Shown here one piece after another: positions 35,568 to 46,792 of a stretch of 64,000 nucleotides of DNA. Source of the stretch: Calliopsis andreniformis (Eukaryota > Arthropoda > Insecta > Hymenoptera > Andrenidae); contig NC_135069.1 in the NCBI RefSeq assembly GCF_051401765.1, positions 11,076,501 to 11,140,500 on the forward strand, read 5' to 3'. The position numbers and the translations under genes were made by a program. Position 1 is the stretch's first letter, and each line of letters begins with the position of its first letter. The notes beneath the pieces are model-generated. The model made no database searches. It was not told the origin of the DNA and worked only from the letters and a program-made list of their open reading frames with translations.

Positions 35568-36182
35568 ACACTAGAAAGACGGGAGCTTAGTATATACCTA
35601 TATTGCCTGAAAGCAGTCAAAATGACTGCATTGTGAAAAAATAACTAATGCGCAAAGAAATTTGTTTAACAGTAATTTTTAATATATTTTATATCACTTA
35701 CAGTCATATAACAAGTTATTAATAAGTATTAACAATAAAAAAAATGTATTTCACACTCAGAGATCCTCCTTCCCATCTGAATGACGTTACAGCGCGTTCA
35801 AAGGGAACAAAGCGCGTGGCCAGGGCTGGCATAAAGATTCGAATAACAAGTACGAATAACAATAACAATAACAATAACTTTAGTTATTGAACAACTGCAA
35901 CTTATCAAGAATATGTCGAAATCGACAATTTATCATGAACTTGTATGTTATCGAACTGGTCTTTTCCAAGCAGTCAAAATGACTGCTTTTCGGCAATATA
36001 GGTATAACACATATATATTCCGGAAGTGAAGGACGGGGGGGGCAACAACAATGATTAATTAACCCATTTATATGTTGTAGAAAAAGTCACAAAATTATAA
36101 GAAGCTGTGTCATTATTTAAATCATTATTTTCTTAATTGAAATTCAAAAGCAGTCAAAATGACTTGCTTAGGCAATCTAGTG
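35568..36182. mobile_element. piggyBac-like non-autonomous element, 615 bp
   Basis: TTAA (35564-35567) precedes CACTAGAAAGACGGGAG, and CAATCTAGTG precedes TTAA (36183-36186). This gives a TTAA target duplication and CACTAGA terminal repeats, close to the well-known CCCTAGAAAG piggyBac end. The near-palindrome GCAGTCAAAATGACTGC occurs at about 35614 and 35972, with a variant at about 36150. TATACCTATATTGCC near the left end has an inverted copy at about 35992. An AATAAC microsatellite sits at 35855-35878. No transposase coding remains. Confidence 0.85.
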
Positions 36183-36186
36183 TTAA

Positions 36187-36469
36187 CTGCAATACATTAT
36201 TATACATAAAATTAATTTCGAGTAGAAATACAATACGCTATATTGACTGTTTAACAAAAAACCGTGTTTTCTGTTTCCATTAATAAAATTTTGCGCTTAT
36301 TTCGACATGGCATAAATATTTGTCACATGTAAAAATCCCAAAGAATCCCTCCATTAACATTTATTCATACGATACTGTAGAATTACCCTACAACATTTTT
36401 GACACCTGTTAACAAACACTCTCTGCACATATCGGAAACATTCGTGGATAAAAAATCCGACTACTCCAG
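36187..36469. other. AT-rich non-coding sequence
   Basis: Nothing recognised, apart from a GACACCTGTTAACAAACACTCT word near 36400-36422 that resembles the outer end of the palindromic MITE family. Confidence 0.45.
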
Positions 36470-37080
36470 CGGCCAGAACAAATCACTACCCTCGATAGAA
36501 TTCTCAAGAGACGCAGTCACGCAAGAACGGCCGTGAATGGCACGTGCCACAGGTGGCTCATCGAAAGCTGTTCATTCGCGAAACCGGCGCGTCTTTTCCC
36601 TTTTACTCTGTCTGGTGGCCGATAGGAAGCCGTATTTAGCGGATGCCAGTTTCAGAACTGGAATTACTTGACCCAGGCGGCGCGGACAAACCGCGATCGG
36701 ACCAGTCGGACGTGCCGCGATATAGCGTCAGCATAAACGCACTTACGTATCCTACGTGGGTTGCCCTCGCCATGCTCCAGTAGGCTCGTGGATTTTTGTT
36801 CATTAACAAGACACTAGACGCTGTTGGATTGTCGACCGTTAAGCCGGCCCGAGATCAATGTGTACGCGCGTACACCGTCCGATAATGATGGTCAAGATTT
36901 ACGAGCCGATTACTGATAAACCGTGAACGTGGCAGATTGCCGGGTGATATCAGCGGTCAGGTCAATTGGGCTCCTTTCGTGGTAAATCAGTTGTAAAGTG
37001 AATACCGTGATTTATGGCAGTCTTCGCTTCTTCTGCAGTTAAATCTCAATATTTGAGCCGCTTAGCTGCTGTACTGATCC
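36470..37080. other. GC-rich island sharing an E-box module
   Basis: GGCACGTGCCACAGGTGGCTC at 36539-36559 combines CACGTG and CAGGTG E-boxes and matches the module at 29087-29116. GAACTGGAATTACTTG follows at 36655-36670, at a spacing similar to the GGAATTAG word of the other island. No reading frame of note. Candidate enhancer. Confidence 0.4.
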
Positions 37081-38007
37081 AGAAATCGAAAAGTAGAGAA
37101 AAGTGACGGCGCGATAAATGATGTATTTTAAAATTTAGCTTCAAGTTGAGAATTAAAATAATTTATAGTAATAGTATAATAATGATGTAGTAATAGTAAA
37201 CTGTTTAAGAGATAATTCGTTTCATGCTTGAGATATCAAATTCTTGACAATGAGAATAAATGTGTCAAAATGGTTTCAGAAATATGTTAAATGTTATTTA
37301 TATACCTACCTACTATACATAATTTTGTTATTTTATAAGAGTAGATGGAACTATGCAAGTAAATTTTTCAATTTTCGGAAAATTGGCAATTAGTCATGTA
37401 CTTTGGCGATGAAAATGAAATTTTTACAAAATTTTTACACGTTTGTTAAAAGTACTTTAACCGAATTTGAATATGTTACTACAGAGAGGCTTGAACTAGT
37501 GTAGAAGATAGAAAAAGTCGAATTTATAAATAATGTAGGTTCTTAGCTTTTCAATATGTAATATTGCACATTTGCTGCAAAAATGACACGACTCCAGAAA
37601 CGTGATTTTTTAATTATGACTATAAAGTAGTTTGGTATGAAATACATATTGGTAGACATACTTTTTTCTGAGTTGTGGTACTTTTAGAACGAATGTCTGA
37701 TAAGTATTTAATTCCGCATACATATGAATTCATTCGAATCAGATTCACATGTTCTTAGTGGTTTTCTCATTTCTTCCTCATTACTGTTTTCCAGTGGCGT
37801 TGAAATCTTGCGTGAATTATCGATACTCTACATTATATTCAGTGCTTTGTGCTCTTAACTTTCGAGCATAGTACTATTACATACTAAAATGTTCAAATCA
37901 TCAAACCTTTCATCGTTTAAATGTTCCATTCTTCAATTATTTTAATATTCAAATTTCTCAAACATTATAACACCTAAATATTCAAATCTTCAAATATTCC
38001 AATATTT
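37081..38007. other. AT-rich sequence leading into the satellite
   Basis: From about 37890 the sequence is rich in irregular CAAATATTC/TTCAAAT words and looks like degenerate material related to the adjoining satellite. No exon was recognised. Confidence 0.5.
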
Positions 38008-39363
38008 AACTACTCAAACATTTTAAATATTTCAATTTTGTCAGTATGTTACTACTCAAATGTCAATAATTTGAAGAATAATGTAAATACCTATTCAAAT
38101 ATTCGTATTTCAATATTTATATATTCCAGCGCTAAAATTTTCTAATTTTCTAATTTTTAACTACTCAAACATTTTAAATATTTCAATTTTGTCAGTATGT
38201 TACTTCTCAAATGATAATAATTTGAATAATAATGTAAATACCTATTCAAATATTCGTATTTCAATATTTATATATTCTAACACTAAAATTCCCTAATTTT
38301 CTAATTTTTAACTACTCAAACATTTTAAATATTTCAATTTTGTCAGTATGTTACTACTCAAATGTCAATAATTAGAATAATAATGTAAATACCTATTCAA
38401 ATATTCGAATTCCAATATTTATATATTCAAACACTTAGATCCCCTAATTTTCTAATTTTTAACTACTCAAACATTTTAAATATTTCAATTTTGTCAGTAT
38501 GTTACTTGTCAAATGATAATTTGAATAATAATGTAAATACCTATTCAAATATTCGTATTTCAATATTTATATATTGTAACACTAAAATTCCCTAATTTTC
38601 TAATTTTTAACTACTCAAACATTTTAAATATTTCAATTTTGTCAGTATGTTACTACTCAAATGTCAATCATTTGAATAATAATGTGAATACCTATTCAAA
38701 TATTCGAATTCCAATATTTATATATTCAAACACTAAAATCCTCTAATTTTCTAATTTTTAACTACTCAAACATTTTAAATATTTCAATTTTGTCAGTATG
38801 TTACTTCTCAAATGATAATAATTTGAATAATAATGTAAATACCTATTCAAATATTCGTATTTCAATATTTATATATTGTAACACTAAAATTCCCTAATTT
38901 TCTAATTTTTAACTACTCAAACATTTTAAATATTTCAATTTTGTCAGTATGTTACTTCTCAAATGATAATAATTTGAATAATAATGTAAATACCTATTCA
39001 AATATTCGTATTTCAATATTTATATATTCTAACACTAAAATTCCCTAATTTTCTAATTTTTAACTACTCAAACATTTTAAATATTTCAATTTTGTCAGTA
39101 TGATACTACTCAAATGTCAATAATTTGAATAATAATGTAAATACCTATTCAAATATTCGAATTCCAATATTTATATATTCTAACACTAAAATCCTCTAAT
39201 TTTCTAATTTTTAACTACTCAAACATTTTAAATATTTCAATTTTGTCAGTATGTTACTTCTCAAATGATAATAATTTGAATAATAATGTAAATACCTATT
39301 CAAATATTCGAATTCCAATATTTATATATTCAAGCACTAAAATCCTCTAATTTTCTAATTTTC
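38008..39363 (+). repeat. Satellite array: nine copies of a 151-bp unit
   Basis: Unit starts (AACTACTCAAACATTTTAAA) fall at 38008, 38159, 38310, 38461, 38609, 38760, 38911, 39062 and 39213. Spacing is 151 bp except one 148-bp unit. Two monomer types are distinguishable: A with TTACTACTCAAATGTCAAT (units 1, 3, 5, 8) and B with TTACTTCTCAAATGATAAT or close variants (units 2, 4, 6, 7, 9). A second variable site (ATTCGTATTTC or ATTCGAATTCC) varies partly independently. Extremely AT-rich and non-coding. Confidence 0.97.
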
Positions 39364-39419
39364 AAATATTCAGAAGCATTGTATTTATTCCAGTTTTCGG
39401 ATTACTATTCACAGAATTG

Positions 39420-40260
39420 CAATCTCTCTTGGCGAATAGTTTCGCGTGCGACCCCGAAAAGCATAATCACAGCCTGGCAGCGTTTATATTTCACGCAGAA
39501 CACGCAATACGTTCATTCCCTTAATATATCTTTATTATTCTGCGGCATCAGAAGCAAACCGTTTCGAAACCGCAACTTCACGCCGGCCATTGTACCTTCT
39601 ATTAATGTAGATATATGCGTTTGCGAATTGCTCGTGTACCGGTAGAACGTGCGCTACCGCGGTGGCCAAGTACGGGTAACAGGGTTAATGAGCAGGAGCC
39701 AGAGATCTTTTTATTGGGCGAAAACGCGATCGAGTGCCAATGCTAATCCCGCGTCCGCAGATTGCGTTGACGAGGAGGCTACGCCTTGGCTGAATATTCA
39801 TAGTGGCCGCCGGCGAATCGTTCACATACTTATCTAGTATCGCGCGAAAGCTGCGCGATCGCCTTCGATACGCCTGCGATAATTGTTCGGCCGATAGCCG
39901 TGCCAAGGAAAACGCTAAAGGTGTCCGTGAACCCTTAGATTATTATGAATTATTTATTCCTCTGATCGCGCCATGGTTGCATTCAAATGAACGTATTAAA
40001 GTTTCCTATTCGCGGCCGATCGTTAACGTAACGGTGGACGCGTCCAGTTGTCACGGACCGTGATAAAGACCCGACAAAGTGTACAGCAAGAATAAATTGC
40101 GCGGCTTCGGTTTCACGTCTTTCCTACACAGTCTCTTCCTAATGAATTCGCGTGCTCCAAAAAGGCAGCTAGGAATGATCGTAGCAGTAATAAGATAAAG
40201 CATCGACTTGGATCATCGGCAGAATTCATTTCATCAGTTACCGTTACTATTGTTGTGCCT
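39420..40260. other. GC-rich island
   Basis: CG-rich non-repetitive block directly after the satellite. Overlapping frames of 62-88 codons on both strands lack family signatures. Candidate regulatory DNA or untranslated exon. Confidence 0.3.
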
Positions 40261-41189
40261 GAGGGGTGAAGTTGATACACCAGGGATTGATATTAAGAAT
40301 CATTTTTGTGGTGAAGAAGTGGAGAGTATAATGCAACCTTGTGAGAAAATTGTCACAAATAAAAGATTTTGAATTCTCGAATATTTTCTAATACGTAAAG
40401 TTATCGTTATTTGTAATTTTTTTTAACACTTAGACTAACTAGAAGAATACTTTTTTTAATATTTTTTGAGTAAGCTATAGCTAGCGTATGTTTTTTAATA
40501 TCTACTGTAATTAAGCAATCTTCTTTTGACTCTTCTCTAGAATTGTACTTTTTCTATTTGCGATAGTTTCCTTGTGGAGGTATAATTTGTGTACTTCATA
40601 ACTAAGTATTATTACTATAACAAAATTAAGTATATTTTCGTTGTATTAACTTAAATAAAATTTACCAGGATATAATTTACAATTTTAAGATGCTAACTTA
40701 AACTACAAGAACAGCTTAAGAGCTAAAAGGAATAGCAAATAAGATGTAAAGAGAGAATTTAAAGCTGTGAACACGGAAATATGATCAAGATTAATTGTAA
40801 CGATAACTATATCTGGAATAACATAAATTTCAAACAGAATACCTTAAACGTGCAATTATCAAAATTATTATAAATAATAAATAATAACGAATTTAGTAAC
40901 TCAGTATTTAAGGCAGCAACTAAAAGTCAATTATTCTGCATATAACTATGTAGGTAAGTACCAGCAGTTAATACTACAGACATATTTTAGCCTCAAATCC
41001 AAGCGAAAAAAGAGAGATCATACTAATCTATTTTTAGGAAACGAAAAAGTACAAAATACAGCATTCAATAAACCTTAGAATTATGTCGTAAAAGAAAGCC
41101 GAAACTAACGTAGACCAATAAGCTTAAGCTAATCTGAAGGTAAAGCCTGAATTCCCAGCTTGAGCGATGACTAAATCAGCAAATATTCC
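40261..41189. other. AT-rich non-coding sequence
   Basis: Nothing recognised. Confidence 0.55.
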
Positions 41190-41870
41190 TAACTTCTGTC
41201 TTTATGATCGAAACAGCTACGTGAGAAAGAATGCAATACGGAAGCTGGAAAATCCTAGCAGCGCTTCTCCATATAGATCATGCAGGGATACGGCGCATTC
41301 CGTCGAGTGATTCGAATAAATTAATAAACATGACCAAGAGAAAGAACGATCGAGCCGACTGAATTCCACGCAGTCTCAAAATCCCACGGGAGGTGGTAAT
41401 CGGGGGAGTGAATCCTCTTCAGAATCCCATCAGAAATACCGAACCCGAGCGTTCGTTTATGGACCTGACCAGTTGCATAATGTATCAGCGTTTTCGCGTG
41501 AGACTCGCCGCGGTTTCGAGTGTTATACTCCCGTACACCAATCCGCGTCTCGTCTCTGCGTCTATGTGCCGCGAACACGAGGACCAGTTTCGTTGTGGAT
41601 GCTTCTGTTTGGTTATGTGGAGACTCCTGTTTGGCTATGTGCACGCTCTCACCGACTCGTTCAGAGGAGCACGGCTAGAGTCGTTCCTCGGTCGAGCAAT
41701 TTCTTGATGCATATTGTCACGCGTTGTTAAGCCCCGAGAGCACCGCCATTACGACCAGTCGGGGGATCGACGGGCGGCAGAGAAAGATGAGGAGGAAGAA
41801 GGTAGCTGCACGTTGTACTAGCTACCAGAGAATCGCCGCTGTATTGGCTGGCTGACTAGTTAAACTGCCA
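41190..41870. other. GC-rich island, candidate upstream exon or promoter region
   Basis: CG-rich block about 5 kb upstream of the coding exon. It ends in purine-rich sequence followed by GAAGAAGGTAGCTG, a possible splice donor at about 41800. Three overlapping frames (two plus, one minus; up to 107 codons) have no family signature. A 5' UTR exon of the downstream gene could lie here, but transcript data would be needed to say so. Confidence 0.25.
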
Positions 41871-42889
41871 GTATCGCCTCCGACTATTATTGTTTACGTA
41901 AGGGAACGATGATCGTTGCATTCCCGTGAAAATTGGAATAATTCCGGATGCTCCGTTTCTGCTGTTTTCTTCCCATGAAATGGCTTTAGTGTTCTTCGCG
42001 AGGAAGGAGTAAATGAGAAATTTTACTACTTTAGGGGTAATCTGGATGTACCTAATACTGTCTTCCTGAATTAAATAGCAGAATCTGAAAATTGCATTCA
42101 AATGTTGAGACATAAATTTATAACGTAGTATTTACGTATAGTTTTTTTCTGTTTATGTGAATTGTTGAAATTCGTATCGCTGTGAAGAATATGGGTTTAA
42201 GAAGTTAGTTATCTGAGGTGGATGATCCACTTGATTCATATGTAAGATGCACAAGGTGAAGGTATTGAGGGGGACATCATCCAGTATCATTAATTTTATT
42301 ATATGTCGGTGGAGGTGTAGAAAAGATATGAAAGTCAGGTTTCATTTCTAACACGTCATTCGATGCAACTCATTTTCTTGAAAAGTACTAAGCCACTTAT
42401 GACAGAGAACCATTGGTTAAAAAGATTTTTAACTTAAAAGTTGCGAAATTTGCGTATTTGCTTTTCTAATAAAATGTAATATTTTCTTTTATGAAATAGT
42501 AGAGATTAATGAAACGAGTTGGCCCATACTAGTTCATAAGTCATTTCACGCTACGTGTGATTTTAATATTATAGATTAATACCAAAGTACAGCAGAAATA
42601 GAGATTTCCACATGTGCATCAATTGTTATGCCTCTCTTTTCAAGAATCCTGACTATAAGTCTAATATCTGACTTTAAGTTCTGACTAAATATTCCACGAG
42701 ATAAGACCCATCTTAAAAGCACTCACAGAAATCTCACTTAAAGGATGACTCTCTACAATACACTGAAAGAAATTAACAAAACGAGGCATTGGATACTTCG
42801 CTGAGCGCGTTTTATGAACAACCAGCTCATAAAATTTCAGAAATCTATAACTGCTTAAACTAACGTTGCTCATAACCCGAACATTCCGA
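41871..42889. other. AT-rich non-coding sequence
   Basis: No exon or repeat recognised. Confidence 0.55.
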
Positions 42890-43660
42890 CCACACACAAG
42901 AACTTTCCCTGGGCAAATAGTTGCTGCTCAGTCCCTTCCCAGAGTTCCTTTGAGCTTCGACAGTGGGATTCGGTAGCCTGTAAAGATCGTTTGAACCGAG
43001 GGTTAGTTAGCAAAATACGCAACCGTTCAGAGCTGCCATAAACAATGATTTTAGCGAGTGCGTGCATACAACCTAACAGCTGAGTATCTAGCTGACTCCC
43101 ACGGTTACAGAGGAAACAGAATCTCCTCCGAGCAGCTCAACAAGCCTGGTCTTTACATGTAGTTTGCCCGTCGACGATTCACCCACTTTGCTTTACTTAA
43201 GACCATTCAAGTCCTGCGCGAACCGTGCGTTGCCTCCTTTCTCCCCCTGCAAAACGATCGTCCAGCGTTTACCTGACGTTTACCCGGCGTTCTAGCTACA
43301 TTCCAAAGTCCATTAGGAGGGACAGCGTTGGTAGCACGAGCCCTCCTTTGACTACGCGAGTGGGCCTACTGTTGGGAGTGAAGGTTACTGGTCTTCGGGT
43401 CTAAGAGGTACACAATCATCTTCGTCCTCATTTCCGATAAGTTCCTTCTTTTTTGCTACCCTCGGAGAGAGGCCCAGCCTTACTGTACCTTTCTTTCTTG
43501 CTGGCTTTGTATCGTTTCGATGTCTCCCTTTTCCTCCTTTTTTGACTAGGGAACTGTTAGGTTTGGATCGTTCTTTGATAATAGTGTCCGAGCGTTGATA
43601 GGATCTTCGGATATTGGAGGATGTGACGAAGAATCGATGAATGAAAAGTGCTTTCATGGA
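42890..43660. other. GC-richer block
   Basis: Raised CG from about 42890 to 43400, then a pyrimidine-rich plus strand (about 43420-43560). A 90-codon minus-strand frame (43385-43657) encodes a Lys/Arg-rich peptide without recognised domain. I treat it as unsupported. Confidence 0.3.
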
Positions 43661-44011
43661 TAACGGGAGAACTGTTAATTATTAGTATTTAAGAAATAAG
43701 TATTCAAGAGTAACATCGTGTTTTATTACCCTTAGATTAGATTTGCATCATCTGCAATGTTATACGACCAAATGAGATATTTGTTACAATAGAATTGTGG
43801 TTGTTTCATATTCATGTTCAGTGTATCAAAAAATCATAAATGTGTGGGTTATTGTTCCTTGATATTTATTGTAGGTAAATTTGTTTAAACCTTTTCTTAA
43901 ACATTAGTAGACGATATGTGATATAACTTAATTTAATAAATAAAATATTGTATGTTATATTATAGTGTAATATTAATGGCAAAATCAGCTGAGGTAGCGA
44001 AGTTCTCCTTA
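43661..44011. other. AT-rich non-coding sequence
   Basis: Nothing recognised. Confidence 0.55.
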
Positions 44012-44103
44012 TTTAACAAATGGGTCAATTTCCTTAAGAAGTACATCAGAATCCTCAAAGTTTAACAAATGGGTCAATTTCCTTAAGAAGTACATCAGAA
44101 TCC
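44012..44103 (+). repeat. Recent 49-bp tandem duplication
   Basis: The segment beginning TTTAACAAATGGGTCAATT at 44012 is repeated exactly from 44061 for at least 43 nt, ending CATCAGAATCC. The identity implies a recent event. It lies at the 3' end of a 99-codon minus-strand frame (44009-44308) and extends it. Confidence 0.95.
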
Positions 44104-44319
44104 AATCATAAGGATTACAATGTATAAAATACTTAAAAAAACAGTTATCATCGCAAATAAAAGTTTGTGTATTTCTAATTAGATATTCCTTGGCCGAAAA
44201 CTCACTGTTGCTTCTCTCATTTCTGCTTACATTAGGACTTTCAAAATAAGATAACATCGATGAATAAAAATCAAGTCCTATTTCTGTATCCCGTGACATC
44301 GAGAACAAAACTTAATTCG

Positions 44320-44820
44320 TGCGAATCAGTTCCATTCCCTCACTGGAAGTGGTCAGTAAAGTAATTTTCCAGTTGAACCGAGGGCTTAGGCTAAGTCCAT
44401 ATCTAGGTCGGAATTCTGGATGAATATCGACGGTAACGTGGGCGAAGCGACTCTCCATTCATCCTTTCATTCATCCAGGAATCACTCGTGGCTAGCGGGC
44501 CTCACCGCGGCGGCCTTCTCGGGCGTAATAAGCAAAAAAGATCAGGCTGTCGGGCCATTATGTGGAAAGGAACGAAGAAATCATCTACCACGAGCATAAA
44601 AAGCGTGGCAAAGGCAATTCTACCGCGGTTGAACCACCGAGCCTTATTTTTGTGCTACTCTGCACGCCCGCGACACGGTGCCTTTCGTCGATTGCTACTA
44701 GACGTCGGGCATTGTCTACGCTATTCTTGCAGCATTCGCTCGGCCAGGTGGGAGGAAGTTGCTTATCGGTACCATTTTCTGAGAGAGAATCTAGGAACTC
44801 CCACCTGAACTGCTTGTAAT
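44320..44820. other. GC-rich island
   Basis: CG-rich from about 44320. Two overlapping plus-strand frames (106 and 85 codons) are open, neither with a family signature. Candidate regulatory DNA, about 2 kb upstream of the coding exon. Confidence 0.3.
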
Positions 44821-44974
44821 TAAGCGAAAAAGGAAAACATCAAAGGAAGAGAGCTTTGTGATTGAGACTTTTTTCATGAATATTCTCTTTCTTGGCATTC
44901 TAGAATTTTTGTTACTTGTGTTGGTGGCTGTATCTTGCTATCGAATTTATTAGTTGGACTGTGTTGAAGAGATT

Positions 44975-45018
44975 GTATACTTTTAGTAACGCTGAATCGC
45001 AGCGTTACTAAAGTATAC
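44975..45018. repeat. Near-perfect hairpin
   Basis: GTATACTTTTAGTAACGCTG and CAGCGTTACTAAAGTATAC are reverse complements except for one extra T, with a loop of about five nt (AATCG). Stem about 19 bp. Not followed by a T run, and in this eukaryotic context not a rho-independent terminator. Confidence 0.9.
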
Positions 45019-45067
45019 GGTGTATGAATAATAAATTAAAAAATGTTCGGTGTATGAATAATAAATT
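45018..45067 (+). repeat. Direct repeat, 30-bp period
   Basis: CGGTGTATGAATAATAAATT occurs at 45018 and again at 45048, immediately after the hairpin. Confidence 0.9.
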
Positions 45068-45794
45068 TTATTAGAAACACAAAGTAAAAGGTACCCTTAA
45101 AAACAAGAAATTGAGGATTTGATGAAGTTTATTAATAAAACTAAATCATTGAACAAAATTGTGTAACGTGTAGTTGGTCTAGAAATATAGTGTAGTCGTA
45201 AACCTAATCAAACACTAAAATGAACATGTTTACGACACTAGGGCAAGCGAAGTGAGAATATTGGCAGAAGAGGGCTTCAGCTTACAGGACCACGATCAGT
45301 AGTTATTATCTGTTTGTATTGGGTGGCACTTCCTTTCGATAGCTCAATTTACTACGCTATATTTCTGGATAAAGTATAAACATTAATAACGTGCCATTTC
45401 AAGGGAAGTGATCCAATCACTTAGACATTTTGTTGTTTCTTGACAACTTTTAAAAAATTTAGTTTCCTGTTATGTTCACCTTTATATATTGACACTTCAA
45501 AATGAGCATTATTTTGCCCTGATCAATTTCTGTTTGCACGTTGTAATAACAATCGACATTCCTTGTACTTTCCAGGATTCGATGAAATTAAAAAATCTCA
45601 ATGTCTGTCAAGCACCGACACGTAGAAAAACCTGCATTTGTCTTAGAAAGAACTAAACTACAATTTCTATTCTATATACTGTTTGTCTGAACATAATTCA
45701 GATAGCCAAACACCTAGTCGGACAGTTTTATTATTATTGACCACATGAAATCCTCAGATTTTAATACGTAGCTAGCTGTAGGTACTATATGTGT
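45068..45794. other. AT-rich non-coding sequence
   Basis: No exon or repeat recognised. Confidence 0.5.
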
Positions 45795-45935
45795 ACAGGG
45801 TGTCCCAGAATAAGTGTAAGTCCTGAAAAGGGGTGATTCCTGGGGTAATTCTAAGCAACTTTTTCCTTAGCCAAAATTTCCTCCGAGCCTTCGTTAACCA
45901 GTTATTAATGAAAAACATGTATATTACCTATATGG
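45795..45935 (+). mobile_element. End fragment of an ACAGGGTGTCCC-type dispersed repeat
   Basis: ACAGGGTGTCCCAGAATAAG is followed by a GGGGTGATTCCTGGGGTAAT region, then AGCAACTTTTTCCTTAG and GTTATTAATGAAAAACATG. From memory, this order of words is that of a very common interspersed repeat in hymenopteran genomes. The other end is not recognisable, so it is a truncated copy. This is one of the better clues to the host group. Confidence 0.55.
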
Positions 45936-46526
45936 CAAGAAATTCATGACAGAGGTTCACCTGGAAACAGAAGCATACACTAATAAAGAATGACTTCGAA
46001 GAAGTTCGTTTAGAAAAATTGTTTGCACACCTCCTTTGGTAATGGGTAGATTCTCTGAAAAAGGTTCTTGAAGTATAATTATTGCAAAAATTTGAAAATT
46101 ATACTAGAGAACTAAGATAAAAATGCTTGCATTAAAAATGGCATTACAAAGAATATTGAAGCTTCTAAAAGGAATTTCTGATTATCATCGAAGATAGTAC
46201 ACTTCGCAAATATAGTAGTACGTTTCTACATTAAATATGTAGATGTCAAAAGTTTCGGAATCATAGTCTCCTATTCAGAAATATGAAGCTTCCACAACCC
46301 TGTGTTGTACAGGTCTCACTTAAGGGTTTGCATGTGTTAACCAAGTTCTTTTGATAGAAATTTCATAACGTGTTGCAAGTATTGCAACTAGATTATGCGT
46401 CCATCAATGTGTCGACCTGATGAAGCTAGCTGTAAAGCTTGCAGAATCTTGGGAAGTTTCTTTTAAAAGGATATAACTTACATCTAAAAACATCCCCATA
46501 ATTTCCTACTTTGGATGATCACATAG
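45936..46526. other. AT-rich non-coding sequence
   Basis: Nothing recognised before the small TTAA element. Confidence 0.5.
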
Positions 46527-46530
46527 TTAA

Positions 46531-46600
46531 CCCTTTCCACTTGGAAATTTACGATTTGCCTTCATATGCCCCCTTAGAGGTACCAGTCGAGTGCAAAGAG
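46531..46600. mobile_element. Ultra-short piggyBac-like MITE, 70 bp
   Basis: TTAA at 46527-46530 and 46601-46604 flank CCCTTTCCACTTGG at the left and TCGAGTGCAAAGAG at the right. The right end reads inward as CTCTTTGCACTCGA. The TTAA duplication plus CCCTTTGCACTCG-like ends indicate a piggyBac-type miniature element. It ends 88 bp before the first base of the coding exon, inside the 3' part of the upstream intron. Confidence 0.6.
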
Positions 46601-46688
46601 TTAAGTTTCCTTTTTGCACCTAGATTATTGTATAATTTCTGTAGGTATTTTCTAATGAACTACATATTGTTTAATTTCTGTATTTCAG

Positions 46689-46792
46689 AAGGAGACGAGG
46701 GGTTGAACAGACGCCTCGTCCAGATCGACGAGGTGTTGTCCGAGACGGAGGAGGGTGGCGGAAGAAGAGGGTTGAACAGAAGGTGACGTGCT
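46689..46792 (+). other. 5' UTR part of the first coding exon
   Basis: The exon begins after a good acceptor (TTTAATTTCTGTATTTCAG, AG at 46687-46688). The 104 nt before the start codon are purine- and GC-rich, contain no ATG, and include an in-frame TGA (46784-46786) six bases before the first ATG, so translation cannot enter from upstream. GGGTTGAACAGA occurs twice in this leader. A further upstream non-coding exon is implied; I cannot place it. Confidence 0.7.

Noticed and set aside
38008..39363. Regular repeats considered as a CRISPR array
   Set aside because: The whole 151-bp unit is repeated without unique spacers, in a eukaryotic context; it is a satellite.
43385..43657. 90-codon Lys/Arg-rich minus-strand frame
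   Set aside because: Basic low-complexity peptide opposite a pyrimidine-rich tract; no domain and no supporting exon boundaries.
44009..44308. 99-codon minus-strand frame, considered as a transposase fragment
   Set aside because: I could not place it in any transposase family; a stop lies two codons before the start. Kept only as an observation because of the duplication.
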